A DNA stretch of 64,000 bases from Krasilnikovozyma curviuscula (GCA_014825775.1 MVAQ01000026.1:62001-126000), one strand, 5' to 3'. Shown: positions 22,747-35,307, counted from the first letter of the stretch. Made by a program: numbers and translations. The notes: generated by a model not told the origin, from the sequence alone.

Positions 22747-23378
22747 GAGCTGGCAACGGTTCTGGATCACAATTAAAGACGTAGCTACAGCGATTACCAC
22801 CGCCTCTTGGATCCCATATGTTAAAGAATTTTGAAAAAGTACTTGCTTTGAATGAATTAGACTGGCATTTGGTAGCATTGGTATACATTTTGAGCTGGTG
22901 AAAGTGAAAACAGAGCCAGAACCACCTTCGCCGAGCGAGCCAGCTGAAGCTGCGTGTCCCAGAGGACGGAAATCTCCTGACAGTCAAACTAAAGACATTC
23001 CATTTTCACACTCCTGCTCTCATATAACTAGTGAGGTCGTTTTTGTCTTCTGTTTGCTTTAAACATCCTTCTGATTTGTCTTCAAAAACGTCACAGCCAG
23101 ACTTCGATTCTGGTGAACAAGTTCTGCTCCAGCCTCGGCCGCTCCTTTAATACACTTTTCCACTCGGTGAGCATGAAGGGTTCTTAGCTATTTGATCGAC
23201 AATATATTCTTACATTGTACGTTGATCGACTTGGATATGGCTTCCAAAGGACTGGTCCTTACTGCTTCGGCTTGTAACTTCCTCACTTGTTGATTCGAGG
23301 TCGAAACAGCTGATACTACTCTCGCAGTTGCCTTGGGAAAATTGAGTGTGCATCTCAAAAGTGGTTTAAGGGGAGAGG
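22747..23378. other. intergenic, downstream of truncated homocitrate synthase
   Basis: I looked for remnants of the missing homocitrate synthase C-terminal domain in all frames and saw none. Only short open frames. Confidence 0.4.
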
Positions 23379-25401
23379 ATGTCTGTAGTAGTTCCTTTCC
23401 TCACCAAACGGTACCTCAGGCTCCATGCCTCCGTAAATCGACCACTCTTTGTCGCCCGTTCAGCATCTTCAGCTACAGCACCCGCTTCATCGTCACCCAA
23501 ATCTGAGCGAGATGTTACTTTGACAGCGTCCCAACATCTGTTCCGTCTAGCTGAACTCGAAGAGGAAGAAGCCACACTTGCACCTCCACCACGCCAATCC
23601 AGTGCGTCAAGGTATATCAACTCGCTGATCGAGAAGGATCGAATATGGACTGGTGATGAAGCCATTGAAGACACTGTACTGAGAATGCTTGTCGACAAAC
23701 ACAAGCCTCTTCGATCCGGCTCTATTCGCTCGTCGGAGGAAAAGATCAAAGACCTCAATCTTCAAGTTGACACGACGGCCTTTCAGATGGAGGTACTCGA
23801 ACGAGCTAATACAGGTGGTGGGACAGGGGGTGGAACGATGAATGTCCCTCTGAGCCCAGTCAAGAACTCAAAGGTCTTCCCTGGTCATCTTGTTGGAGGA
23901 AATCCGGATCATAAGGTTAGCAAAGAATGAATATATTTTTCTGGGTCAATGACTTGTGAACAGATCCTCAGATTCATGTTTGGTCATTGATTTTTATCAG
24001 CCATGGCACTCCACCTATGTTACACCCAAGCACCACGTCACTCCTCTGGTAAAGTACGGCCTTCATGTCCATCAACCACACCATCACTCGCACTCCATCA
24101 GCCCCAAATCCGGCCCCTCAACAAGCTCGCTGGAGCCCAAACTAAGAGCTGAAGTCAAGAGGAAGAGAAGCTTGGAAGCCGGTGTTGGTAGGATAGGAAG
24201 GGCGAAGGAGAGGGTGTTGGATTATACTTTGGGAGAAATGGTTGGCGGTGCGACGAAGTCCGGCAGTGGGTCGGGGGATGACATGGTTGTTGCGACGGGA
24301 TCGGGTGTAGGAGCGTCTGATGGGGCTGGTGGTAAGCTGGAAGTGAGAGTAGGTGCTGGTGGAGACGACTCTATGGGTGTTGGATGGAGTAATCTGGTCG
24401 AGCAACGCATTGAGGTGAATTTCCAATTGTTCGATTTGTCGAACATATAGCTAATTTCTCCGCCTCTTTCTTTATTTCTCTCTCTCTCTCTCTCTAGCGT
24501 GCGAGGGCTGAAGGAGCCTTTGACAAGCTTTCTGGACGGGGAAAACCCTTGGTTGAACATACCGACCAAAAGAACCCTTTCATCGAACGTACCGAGTTCT
24601 TCATGTAAGTTAAGCAGTCCTTCGCTCCATTCCTTTAAATGAAAAATATGTCAATGTTTTTCTCTTAGGAACCGTATTGTTCAGAGGAACGATGCGTTAC
24701 CTCTGTGGATCGAATATCAAAAAGGTCAGTAATCGGAAACTCTCTCTTTAGCAAACCACATACTGACTTATTTCTATGCTCTTCTTCTGTCCATAGATCA
24801 TACTAGAATTCTCAATCACTTCCGATCCCATCTCGTCACCACCATCACCAGCCATCTACTGCGTCGCACATCTACATCCTTCACACAATCACCTCAGATC
24901 CCCACTTCAGATGCATCTTCCTCATTATTGCGCCCTGGTATGACTCTCAATGAAGTCAAGTCTGCTGTTGGTTGGAGAGATCCGGTATGGGAAGCGAGCC
25001 ATACGAAGTTCTGGGAATCTATGGTTGAGGAGTGTAATCGAGCCGTCAGGAGAGCTGATGGTGCGACGCCGCCCAGTGCTAGGCAAGTCCTCAGCTTCTT
25101 TTCTGTTGAAGACCTCATATTTACCACCACCTATTGCTTTTTTCTTATATTTGTCTTTAGACGTGGTCAGACAACCCTTAGAGCTGAACTTTCACTCGCA
25201 TACTCGGTCGCATACGAGAGGATCCACTCTCTCCAACTGGAGCTTGAAAAAAATCCTCTGACAGACGAGCAGCTGTACGGAAAAAGGAGGGGGACCGTTG
25301 CTACGTTTGAATGGCCGGAGTGGCTGACGTGGAAGCTGCTTCTTCCAGCAGCGATCAGGCGGTGGATATGGGGTGCTGAGAAGAAAGAGGCGATGCTTTA
25401 G
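23379..25401 (+). CDS. DnaJC28-like protein (DUF1992 domain), probably mitochondrial
   Basis: The basic N-terminus (MSVVVPFLTKRYLRLHASVNRPLFVARSAS in outline) looks like a mitochondrial presequence. A disordered part with His- and Gly-rich stretches follows. The conserved core is the DnaJ homologue subfamily C member 28 domain (PF09350): LVEQRIERARAEGAFDKLSG, GRGKPLVEH, NPFIERTEFFMNRIV and ALPLWIEYQK. There is no J-domain (no HPD), as in other fungal members. The C-terminal helical part (TTLRAELSLAYSVAYERIHSLQLELEKNP) ends GAEKKEAML. Function is unknown. Five introns, one preceded by a (CT)n tract. Confidence 0.8.
24478..24495. repeat. (CT)n microsatellite forming an intron polypyrimidine tract
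   Basis: An uninterrupted CT run abuts the AG acceptor of an intron in the DnaJC28-like gene and probably serves as its polypyrimidine tract. Confidence 0.8.
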
Positions 25402-26448
25402 AAACCTGGAGTGTAGAGCCTAGTCTGAGAGGACCGTGATTAGATTCAGACTGTTGCTTGCTTCACTACTCATTGTATCGATAAACTAAACATAGGCTGT
25501 CTCACTCCGGTCACCTTGGCCGTTCAATGCATGAAGAACGCACACCTGCGCGATAAATTTACAACTCAACGCCGGTGTCGTCTCAATCGAATTAATTAGA
25601 GAAATATTCGAGGCAACTGACAAGTTCAAACTCAGATATGGCGGTCAGCTACTTTCCTAAGCGTGTTGACAGGTTGAGAACCAAACATCGAGCGAGAGCG
25701 AAGGGGGGTCTTTCATAGACTTAGGTTGCTTCTGTGGTACTATCGTTCAGTCTCCTAGATAAAGGTTGAACTTTCTATCTCACGGATGGGTTTCCGATAG
25801 GAAACCAGACGAATCCACAGCTTAGCGAAATTTGAGCAGGGATTTCATGACATAAGGCCAGTGCCAAGGTTCAAGGTTTTATGTATTCCTCTGACCAATC
25901 TGAGAGCTTTTGAATCCTGAGTTACTCCTTGATTCCGCTCATTGGAAGGCAGTTAGTTACTTTCCTCGAAATACCGTCCAGCGGGACTGCTCGAGCGGAT
26001 CCTGCGCGTAAACTTTAATTTGCGTCTGCTTTGGGCAATTCTTCAGTTTGAAGCTCTTCAAACGACTTTCAAGCTGTCCCCCTCCTTGATACTGCTCCAG
26101 TGAACACTATATAAGTTCAGTGGGTATTCGAGAAGTTTCGTTTTCTGTAGTTTCTGGCTGTACTCGGGAAGCGCAGCGCCGTTGTCAACAGCGGTGAGAC
26201 AATTAGAGTTCACTGCCGCCGTCCGACAGCGTCTGAGGCGCGAGCATGCTGATAATGCGAACAGTTGGAAAACTTCCTAAAGCGTGACTTAATGGCTCAC
26301 ACATACACCACGTCAAAGTTTACATCCATCAAATAGCACTTCCTTTCGCGTGCGTTGTCAACCAGTATATAAGGAGACTCATAACTCGCAGCTCTTTCTC
26401 CCAACTATCACTACCCTCACATACCAAAACACATATCTAACCTTCAAT
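25402..26448. other. intergenic, upstream of secreted peptide 2
   Basis: No gene seen in about 1 kb. Holds two TATATAAG boxes, at 26108-26115 and 26366-26373. The second is placed for the peptide gene; the first could drive another short transcript, but no open frame follows it. Confidence 0.5.
26366..26373 (+). promoter_or_regulatory. TATA box of secreted peptide 2
   Basis: TATATAAG lies 83 bp before the ATG at 26449. A strong consensus TATA box is uncommon among the genes of this window and suggests a regulated or highly expressed gene. Confidence 0.6.
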
Positions 26449-26693
26449 ATGCGCTTTGCTAGGTGGGTGACTGACTGGAAAAGGGGAACTCTGGACGGGA
26501 CCAGCTACTTATTTTTTTCCTCTCTTTTTACTTCAGCTTTCTTTCCCTCTTCGTCACCTTGGCAACCATCACCCTTGTACACGGAGCACCAGCACCAGGA
26601 CGACGAGAAATGACAGAACTAGAAAAGCTTGTCAAATCAAGACAGTTTAACCCTCGAGCGCCTAAGGCCGTCATACAGGAGGAGTACTACTGA
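26449..26693 (+). CDS. small secreted peptide 2 (56 aa), paralogue of the 13.9-kb peptide
   Basis: Exons 26449-26462 (14 nt) and 26537-26693 join to 171 nt. The product opens MRFASFLSLFVTLATITLVHG, a clear signal peptide with likely cleavage around VHG-AP. The mature peptide is about 35 residues and contains APGRREMTELEKLVKSRQF followed by NPRAPKA and an acidic end, EEYY. Peptide 1 at 13.9 kb shares the RRE-x-T-x-LEKL core, RQFNPRA, the 14-nt first exon and the phase-2 intron. The tails differ: peptide 1 ends basic, this one acidic/aromatic. No cysteines. It has its own TATA box at 26366. Function not recognised. Confidence 0.75.
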
Positions 26694-27729
26694 GTTGACG
26701 GAAATGACGAGGCGCTGGCGCGAAGACTTGGACACTTGTACTTGTACATAAGAGAGGATCAGTAAGAGGTGGAAGGAAGGAAAAAGGGACGTTGACGTCT
26801 AGAAGAAGGTGCTTTGGCGTGAGGAATGTGATCTCTGTTTGAATCTCTTGCAGGCTTTTGCAAGATTATGTGTGCGTGATTTTGAGACCATTGCAATATC
26901 TTGCTGAACCTACTTACTCTCGCCCACAATTTGCGGGTCTATGTGAGGGTAGAAGAGTCTGTGGCCGCTACAGTTTTGGGGTGAAGACGCTCGCCCTGCA
27001 ATGCAGATCCGAACTGCAGCATGCTTCCAAGGGCCTGTAGAAACAACTGCATAATTAAAAAAATGCTGGGAGATTACCACGATTGTAGCTGGATCAAAAG
27101 AGTTCGTCTTTCCCAAGAAGGCGGGAGTGGACTGAATTGCTCAGACGTATTTTTTCCTTCTATCAGATTTCTCTGACCAGCTAACTCTCAAAACGTTTTG
27201 TTGGGGTTCCAGATATATCTTGAACCATCTTAATCTTGTTCCAGATGCGTTTCCATTGCTCTCACAAATTCAACAGGAGAATTGATTGTTTATCTAATCC
27301 CTCCTCCTCTTCAGGACCACAGTATGATTTAGCCCACACTTAATGACAGTTGTATATAATCTTCGTCTTTTCGAAGCCTTTTTGCCGTCTTCACCTGATC
27401 ATAAATCTACTCGGGCACCACCGTGCTGCAATCTTCCTTCGCTCCATACACGTCCCACATCAGTCGATATTAACCCTTGCATAACAAAACAGCTCGAATG
27501 ATTCTTTTCTTGAAAGCTACTCCTTCTCTCAGCTGGAGGAAAAAACATTTCTGTCTGGCTTCCGTTTCCGTTCGGAATGGAGGCGAGAGGTATCGATTGC
27601 CTCATCGTCTTTGTGATTGATTACTGATTACTCAGGATGACTTTTACCCCAAATTGCCTATAAAATCCTGGCTCCTGGCTCTTTCCTTGCTCTTGCCCAG
27701 CTCCTTATCCCTCACAAACTTTCTCAGCC
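26694..27729. other. intergenic, upstream of old yellow enzyme
   Basis: Only weak open frames (for example 26858-27040 plus). The last 70 bp hold a TATA box (27659-27665). No gene seen. Confidence 0.5.
27659..27665 (+). promoter_or_regulatory. TATA box of the old yellow enzyme gene
   Basis: TATAAAA lies 71 bp before the ATG at 27730, followed by a pyrimidine-rich leader (CTCTTTCCTTGCTCTTGCCC). Confidence 0.6.
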
Positions 27730-29540
<1,811 letters not shown>

Positions 29541-30252
29541 AGCCTATCGATCAGAACTTTTACATCTAGACTAGTCTCCTACATCCACGTTATCACGAAC
29601 GCTGTGCTATCTACGTTGTCAACACGCATCGAATTTTTCCAGTTCCCTGTTGACGTCGCAAGGTTTCAATCTTTTTAAATGAAATAAAGCCCCAGTTCAA
29701 TTCTCTTTGGGCGCTCTGACAACTGTAGAAGCGTGGCGCAGTTCTCTTCACCTGTCGGAGAGTTTTCATCTGTCGCATTGCTCCCGGGGTGCGCTTCTTG
29801 CCCTCTCTTGCTTGAGTTCATTCTCGAACCTCCCGATGGACTCAAATAGATCTGCACAGTCATAATGAGCTGCTTATCAGCGCTGTTTCGGTGAGGCAAC
29901 CGTTTGTCGACGTTGTCGACGTGGAACTTCGGCGTGGCAACCAGGCAGCGCTTTTCCTCAAATTTCTCGTTGCCATCTCAGTTTCTTCTCACCATCCACC
30001 ATCTTGATCTCTATTATCGAGTGCCACGTATCTCGCCCAACGCTCAGGTTGAAAAGCTCAAAAGTCGAGTCAACTTCAAAAACTCGCCCTGTTTTCTTTT
30101 GGTTTTCGCCACCGCGAATTCAAACGAAGCCCAGGCCGGCTGTGCTTACTACTGTCTCCAAACGACATCGAACTATCCATACAGTAAGCCCGTTCATCTC
30201 ATCCAGATACCAAGGAATCTCATCCAAACCCACCTGTTTGCTACCTATCCAG
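29541..30252. other. promoter and 5' leader of the HAC1/HXL1-type gene
   Basis: Contains open frames that overlap the start codon region (29904-30377 in another frame), so upstream ORFs are possible. At 29906-29924 a GTCGAC-GTT-GTCGAC repeat runs into CGACGTGG, one base from the metazoan UPR element TGACGTGG. No separate gene. Confidence 0.4.
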
Positions 30253-32567
30253 ATGTCTCCCTCAGACTCAACGACCTCCTCGAACAAGAAGCGCAAGACT
30301 GCCCCAACAGTTGCAGGTCCCCCTTCGTCCAACGGAGACGTCAACGACAACGACGACCTGCCTCTGGATTCCAATGATCCTACACAGCCTGGAGGAGCAG
30401 ATGGTACTGGTCCAGGTGGGGTCAACGAACCTGGTATCACCCTCAGCGAGAGCAGACGTCGCGCTAGAGTCCTTCGTGAGTCCGAAACCTTCTTTCCCGT
30501 TGTTGAGTCAACTTGGTTTGGCCTTCTCCCTCTTGGCCTGTTGAAGGATAGAAGTTCTTGCTCTTATCCAGAGACAATGCTTTGCTTTGCACATGGGGTT
30601 GGGGTGACTGAGGTCGTCGATGTTTGGTCGTTCCTCTCTTCTGGATCCTTCCTTGCGCGACGCCTCAGGTTGCTCTCTTTGATCGCTTGCGATTACTTCT
30701 GCCCTCGTTCCTGTGTACTGCTATCGTCTACTATTTTCCACTTTCACCCCTGATGGGTAATTTGGCAGAGCTAAATTTTCCCCCCTGTCATCATCTTTTT
30801 TCGCCATCGCCCCAAACCAACTCGTCTGACTAATCACCCTTCCTTTTGATTGCGTCCCATAGGAAACCGACAATCGGCTCAGAGATCTAGAGATGCAAAG
30901 AAAAACCACCAGCTGCACCTCGAAATCAGAGTGAAGGAACTCGAAGCGCTTTTGGAAAAAGCCACTGGCGAGCCCGTCCCACCGATGCCATCATCTGCTG
31001 CTATTCCATCGTCATCCACCACAACAACTGCAACCACCTCGCCATCGACTACTATTTCAACTGCCACTTCTATTGCTCCCGAGTCCACTTCCACCGTCGC
31101 GTCACTGCCAGCATCTTACGATCCGATGGCTGGCATCGAGAGGCGAAGAGTCTTAGAACGTGAAAACGCAGAGCTCCGAGGTCGAGTCGGTCGATTGGAG
31201 GAGCTTGTCAGAGGGTTGGTTGGAGTGATGGGCAGACTCTCTGTGCAGGATCCAAACCACCAGAACCAGCAGCAGACGCTGTTGGATATGCCTTCGACGT
31301 ACTTCGCTGACGCGTTCAACGAGGCCGAACTTGGTTTCGCCGCAAACCCGTCACCTATCGACGTCCTATCATCTGGTCCAGCCTCGACTTCAACCGCTGG
31401 CGTTATGGATGCCGTTGAAGAGAAGTTCCAGTCTTTCAGTGACGACAAGATGAACTTGGTCAAGCCGGAGCCGATCGACTGGTCGATGGAGCTGGCTTCA
31501 CCCCCAGCATGTTCGGCATCACATATTTCACCTCCAACTATTTACTCTAACCTTCCTCCTGACGACAACGCCGATACTTCACTTGAAATTGTTGATGAGT
31601 CATGTGGTTCACCTTCATTCTCCAACTCCATGATGACCGGCGTCACTGGTGCAGCACCTCTTTCACCAATCTCGACTGCGTCTTTCTCATTTGATGCCTT
31701 CTTGAAGTCTCCAGAAGTGTCTGCTGTCTCGAGATTGAATTCTCCAGTCCTGGCTAGACCTTCATCGCCCTTCATGTTGGACACCACCTTCGGTCAGCTA
31801 CCAGGTTCGGTTATGAGACCAGCTTCACCACCAGCCTCACCAATCCCACGCCCAATGTCTTTCAACTTCGACTTTGTGCCTTCCACCAAACAAGCACAAG
31901 TCGCTTCGCCATCATCAATGTCGTCCACCTCGTCAGCAACCGTCGTTGCCGATGCCTCAACTGAAGCCGTCAAAGAAGGCCAAGAAGTTACAGGTGCCAT
32001 CGTAGAGAACACTGAATCCGCTCGTCTTCCAGCACGGAAGTCGTCTCCATTCCCGCAGCGTGTGGTTCATTCAGTCACTTCTCTACCAACCCTACCAACT
32101 TCCAACCTCCTTCTTTCTACTTCAACTACGGCGTCGGCGTCCAACAATGTGATGCATTGTATCAAGCGACCAAGCTCGCCTTTCCTCATGGCGACGATGA
32201 CTCGTACTCCCTCCCAGCAGCAACTGCACCAGTCAGCGAAGCTGCTCGAGAAGGTGCTCTCCACGCCAGTGGCGGATACCAAACCATCGACGAGCTCGCC
32301 TTCAACTTCGAATTCATCTCACAGTACCACCAGCTCGTCGAGAACCAACACGCGGGCTGGCCGAGTGGGTCTCGGAAGGGGGTCCCGTCTCATGGGCCGC
32401 ATGCTGAAGACTTCACTCACCACCCCACCACCTGCACCCATGGCAAAGGAGCCTATTGCGCTTATGGCATAGGCTCCCTCAATGTTAGCCAGCAGGAGAG
32501 CATTACTGCTTTCTTGGGACAGGAACTCGTGTTGGGTGATTTGGAGACGTTGATTAGTGTCCTCTGA
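30253..32567 (+). CDS. HXL1: HAC1/XBP1-type bZIP regulator of the unfolded protein response (HXL1-like)
   Basis: Transcription factor of the ER unfolded protein response, activated when Ire1 splices its mRNA in the cytosol. Exon 1 (30253-30475) and exon 2 (from 30863) join inside the basic region to read RRRARVLRNRQSAQRSRDAK. The N-x3-A-x2-SRD-x-KK pattern is characteristic of Hac1/XBP1, and a leucine zipper follows (LEIRVKELEALLEKA, then RENAELRGRVGRLEELVRGL). The unspliced frame stops at 32472 (610 aa). A second open frame runs to 32567. Removing 32033-32055 joins them as SARLPA-ACGSFSHF, giving 634 aa with the C-terminus GDLETLISVL. The conventional intron (387 nt) is unusually long here. 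The Ire1 intron is my prediction from paired hairpins. Homologue of Cryptococcus HXL1. Confidence 0.85.
32023..32065 (+). promoter_or_regulatory. predicted Ire1 twin hairpins flanking a 23-nt unconventional intron
   Basis: Hairpin 1 (32023-32043) has stem CTTC/GAAG, extended by CG/CG beyond a U-U mismatch, closing a 7-nt loop CAGCACG. Hairpin 2 (32047-32065) has stem CCAUUC/GUGUGG with one U-U mismatch and one G-U pair, closing the 7-nt loop CCGCAGC. Ire1 cuts C-N-G|C-N-G-N loops after the G; cuts after 32032 and 32055 remove 23 nt. Loop 2 is a perfect consensus; loop 1 has C instead of G at position 6. The length (2 mod 3) is exactly what is needed to enter the second frame. Confidence 0.7.
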
Positions 32568-33184
32568 AGGGCAGGAGGAGTTCCAAGGGTGGTGAGGGAT
32601 GATGAAGGGAGTGAACCTTATTGACGGGGGAGTGGACGAGACTTTGATCCTGGTCTTTGCAGACCGTGGGATTGGCTTCGTCCCCATTCCTATTCTTTCA
32701 GGTTCCTCCTTCTAGTCGTTTCCTTATTCTCTTCCTTGGCTTCGACTTTCCGACGAGGATTCGACATCGATAATCTTCTCATCTCTACCAACCCTGGTGG
32801 TGTTTCTTTCTTGTAGGGACAATGGGCGATGACGATGATGACAGCATAGAAACCCTCTTTCGATTTGTTTATTCTTTATGGCAGCCTCTTCTCTCGTTGT
32901 ACGCTCTACTACACAAACTCAATCAATCCAATCGCATCACAACAACAAACAACACGTACTCTTATAACATAACGCTATCATATAAATGTATTGCCCTTAA
33001 TTTCGATTCGATTGTATCGCAAGAGGGATAACATGCTACATTTAACCCGTGGTGAAGTTGAAGCCTAAAGTACGAGAAGAAGAAAAAGAAGAAGCATAAA
33101 TTGTTATGATTTCAAGATATAAACCAAGTTTTTTTCCTCATGGTAATTTAAAACGTCTCATACTGCGTCGAGATTCATCATCAC
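32568..33184. other. 3' UTR of the bZIP gene and promoter of cupin 1
   Basis: No gene seen; includes an AT-rich stretch near 32930-33130. Confidence 0.5.
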
Positions 33185-33983
33185 ATGGCTGCGAACCGTC
33201 AAGCCCTCTTTTCGGTCGTAGCGATGGCGCTTTCTAACCCCCCAATAGTCTTGAAAGTATCTGATATTCTATCTCGTCTGGCCGAACGAAAACATCCAAT
33301 CGACTCAACCAAAGTTCGATGGCAAGTGAGCTTGGGCGATCAAGTGAGTTCTCTGAGCTCTCTCACCTTTCTTGATGATCGTCCCTTTTCCTGAATAGAT
33401 CTCAATAACCTTTCGTAGGTAGGGCTTACTCAAACGGGTATCCATTTTTCGTATCTTCCTCCAAACTCTTCCTCGACGATCCCACACTACCATTCTCTGG
33501 ATGAAGAATTTTTCTACATTCTCAAAGGCAGCGGATCTCTACATCTCTTACAGCCTTCCCCATCATCACAGCCTTTTCATATAGGAGAAAGGTATGTTGA
33601 GCAAGTGATCCCCGTCACGGCAGGTGATTTCGTCGGATTCCAATCGATGCGGGGGAAAGATATCGGTCAGGGAAGAGACATCGGCAGGGAAGAAACATGG
33701 GTTGCTCATTCGTTCTCAACCGGAGACGGTGAAGATGGAATGGAATATTTGATGGGAGGAAACAGGAGTGTCATAGATATCTGTCATTATCCAACGTGAG
33801 CAATGCATACCTCTGGATTTCTTGCGCTTTCCATGGGCTGTAGCTCGTCCTGACGTTCATTTCTTCCTTCTTCAATGAATGGATAGGCTAGACAAGGTCC
33901 TAATATACGACAGGACGTCTGGAAGTATGAAAGAAAGGTTCGAGGTCGAGCAGAGGCACCTGATGCGGCAAGCGCGATTGTAA
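33185..33983 (+). CDS. cupin-domain protein, tandem copy 1
   Basis: Single-domain cupin; members bind a metal in a beta-barrel and have diverse roles, so the substrate cannot be named. Three exons; exon 1 is 33185-33343 and exon 2 starts at 33419. Motif 1 is PHYHSLDEEFFYILKGSG (HxH and Glu metal ligands). Motif 2 is TAGDFVGF plus the later WVAHSF (His). The protein ends LMRQARL. The neighbour at 34518-35307 shares both motifs and the same overall plan (N-terminal strand region, G-V/I-H, cupin, then LEYLxGG-type end), so the two arose by duplication. This copy carries an insert between the cupin motifs (QPSPSSQPFHIGERYVEQVI). Confidence 0.75.
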
Positions 33984-34517
33984 GCTGGCTGCTTCGAATG
34001 ACAGGGGGTATTCTTTATTTGAGAACTGAATCTTCATGCGATGAAGCCGTAGTTTTATCAATCAGTTTGTTCAAGCTAGCAAGAATCTCTTTCGTATCGA
34101 AAATTCAGCCTCACACCCTACTCTACGGCCCTCGTCGCGTTAGCTAATGGAAAGCGACCTTCCCAAGTAGAATCAAGGTGTGGACACACGGAAGAAGGAA
34201 GATTTCTCTCATTACAGTGATGCCTTTTCTGACTGGTTTCATCAGATATGTCTTTCTGGCCTGTTTCTCCCCTCAAGCTTGCTGCTGCTACAAGGTCAGC
34301 TGTGTTCAGAGCTGCAAGAGTTCACACCTTTCCGCCTGTTAGAGTGATTTTGTTTTATTCCCACTAGTCTAAAGCCAGGTTGGATAATTAGGCTGATTTT
34401 TTTTTCTTTTTGTAATCTCAATCTGTGTGGCTACCCGCTCTCTGATCTCGACTTGGACTCGTTGACTCAAATTTCAAACTCAACGGCATCTCAGCGCAAG
34501 AGAAGAATCTCCTGATC
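33984..34517. other. spacer between the two cupin genes
   Basis: No open frame of note. T-rich near 34397-34410. Probably 3' UTR of copy 1 and promoter of copy 2. Confidence 0.5.
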
Positions 34518-35307
34518 ATGGCCAGTGACAGCGGAAATTCCATCCCAAAGCCACCAATTCTTAGAGCAGACGATATCCAAGCGTCATTGGCGACCCGGCC
34601 CCACCCTTACGACCCAGAGGTGAAACGATCCCAGACAAGTCTGAGCGAGAAAGTAGGTTCAACCACACCTGTATCCAGACATCCACATAGACTGTGCTGA
34701 TTTCCGCTTGGTTTATAGACGGGCCTCAAAGAATCCGGGGTGCATCTGTGCAAACTCCCCCCTTCGAGCAGATCGTCCATACTGCACTACCACCACAACG
34801 ACGAGGAATGGATCTACGTTCTCTCTGGGTCTGGGCGTGTCTTACTTTTGTACGAATCTGACCATGAACAGAAGAAGCAGCCTGAAGAATTCCCATTGAG
34901 TAAAGGAGATTTCGTCGGTTTTCCGTCGCTGAAAGGGAGGCAAGGGGAAGATTGGATGGCTCATTATCTGGTGACTGGTGAAGGGGAAGAGCTTGAGTAT
35001 CTCTGCGGTGGATCGAGGAAGGAGGCCGATGTATGCTCTTATCCACTGTGAGTTTATGCGCTGTCTAGCCTTTATCTTGTGTTATCTTCTCGTCGCAGAA
35101 CAGTAATGTTTGGCTGTAGGAAATAAGAAGTCGTGACTGATACTATTCTTCTTCTCTTGGCTTGCTTTCTTTCAATGCGATACGACCACTAACTCCAAAT
35201 GCGGGTCTTCTCCTCCACATAGAATGGGCGGGATGGCAATCATCAACCGCGGTTATAAAGCTGGAAACTTATTGGTGAAGACGGACAGTATCATCAAGCG
35301 ATCGTAA
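34518..35307 (+). CDS. cupin-domain protein, tandem copy 2
   Basis: Three exons read MASDSGNSIPKPPILRADDI, then KTGLKESGVHLCKLPPSSRS with motif 1 LHYHHNDEEWIYVLSGSG (metal ligands H, H, E). Motif 2 is LSKGDFVGFPSLKG with DWMAHYL, then GEELEYLCGGSRKEADV. The last exon begins at the acceptor before AATGGGCGG and gives MGGMAIINRGYKAGNLLVKT, ending IIKRS. All cupin metal ligands are present, so it is probably active. It is shorter than copy 1 between the motifs. A tandem duplicate on the same strand, 534 bp away. Confidence 0.78.

Noticed and set aside
22747..23378. Remnant of the missing homocitrate synthase C-terminal domain
   Set aside because: No frame showed the expected motifs, so the domain seems absent here and not merely frameshifted.
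31994..32058. A conventional GT-AG intron as the cause of the frame change in the bZIP gene
   Set aside because: GT...AG pairs here (31994-32032, 32002-32032, 32040-32058) are 39, 31 and 19 nt. All are shorter than normal introns and none has the length (2 mod 3) needed to enter the second frame.
32157..32567. Separate plus-strand gene overlapping the end of the bZIP gene
   Set aside because: The frame has no ATG start of its own and is open upstream to 32016. It is better explained as the C-terminus reached after removal of the 23-nt Ire1-type intron.
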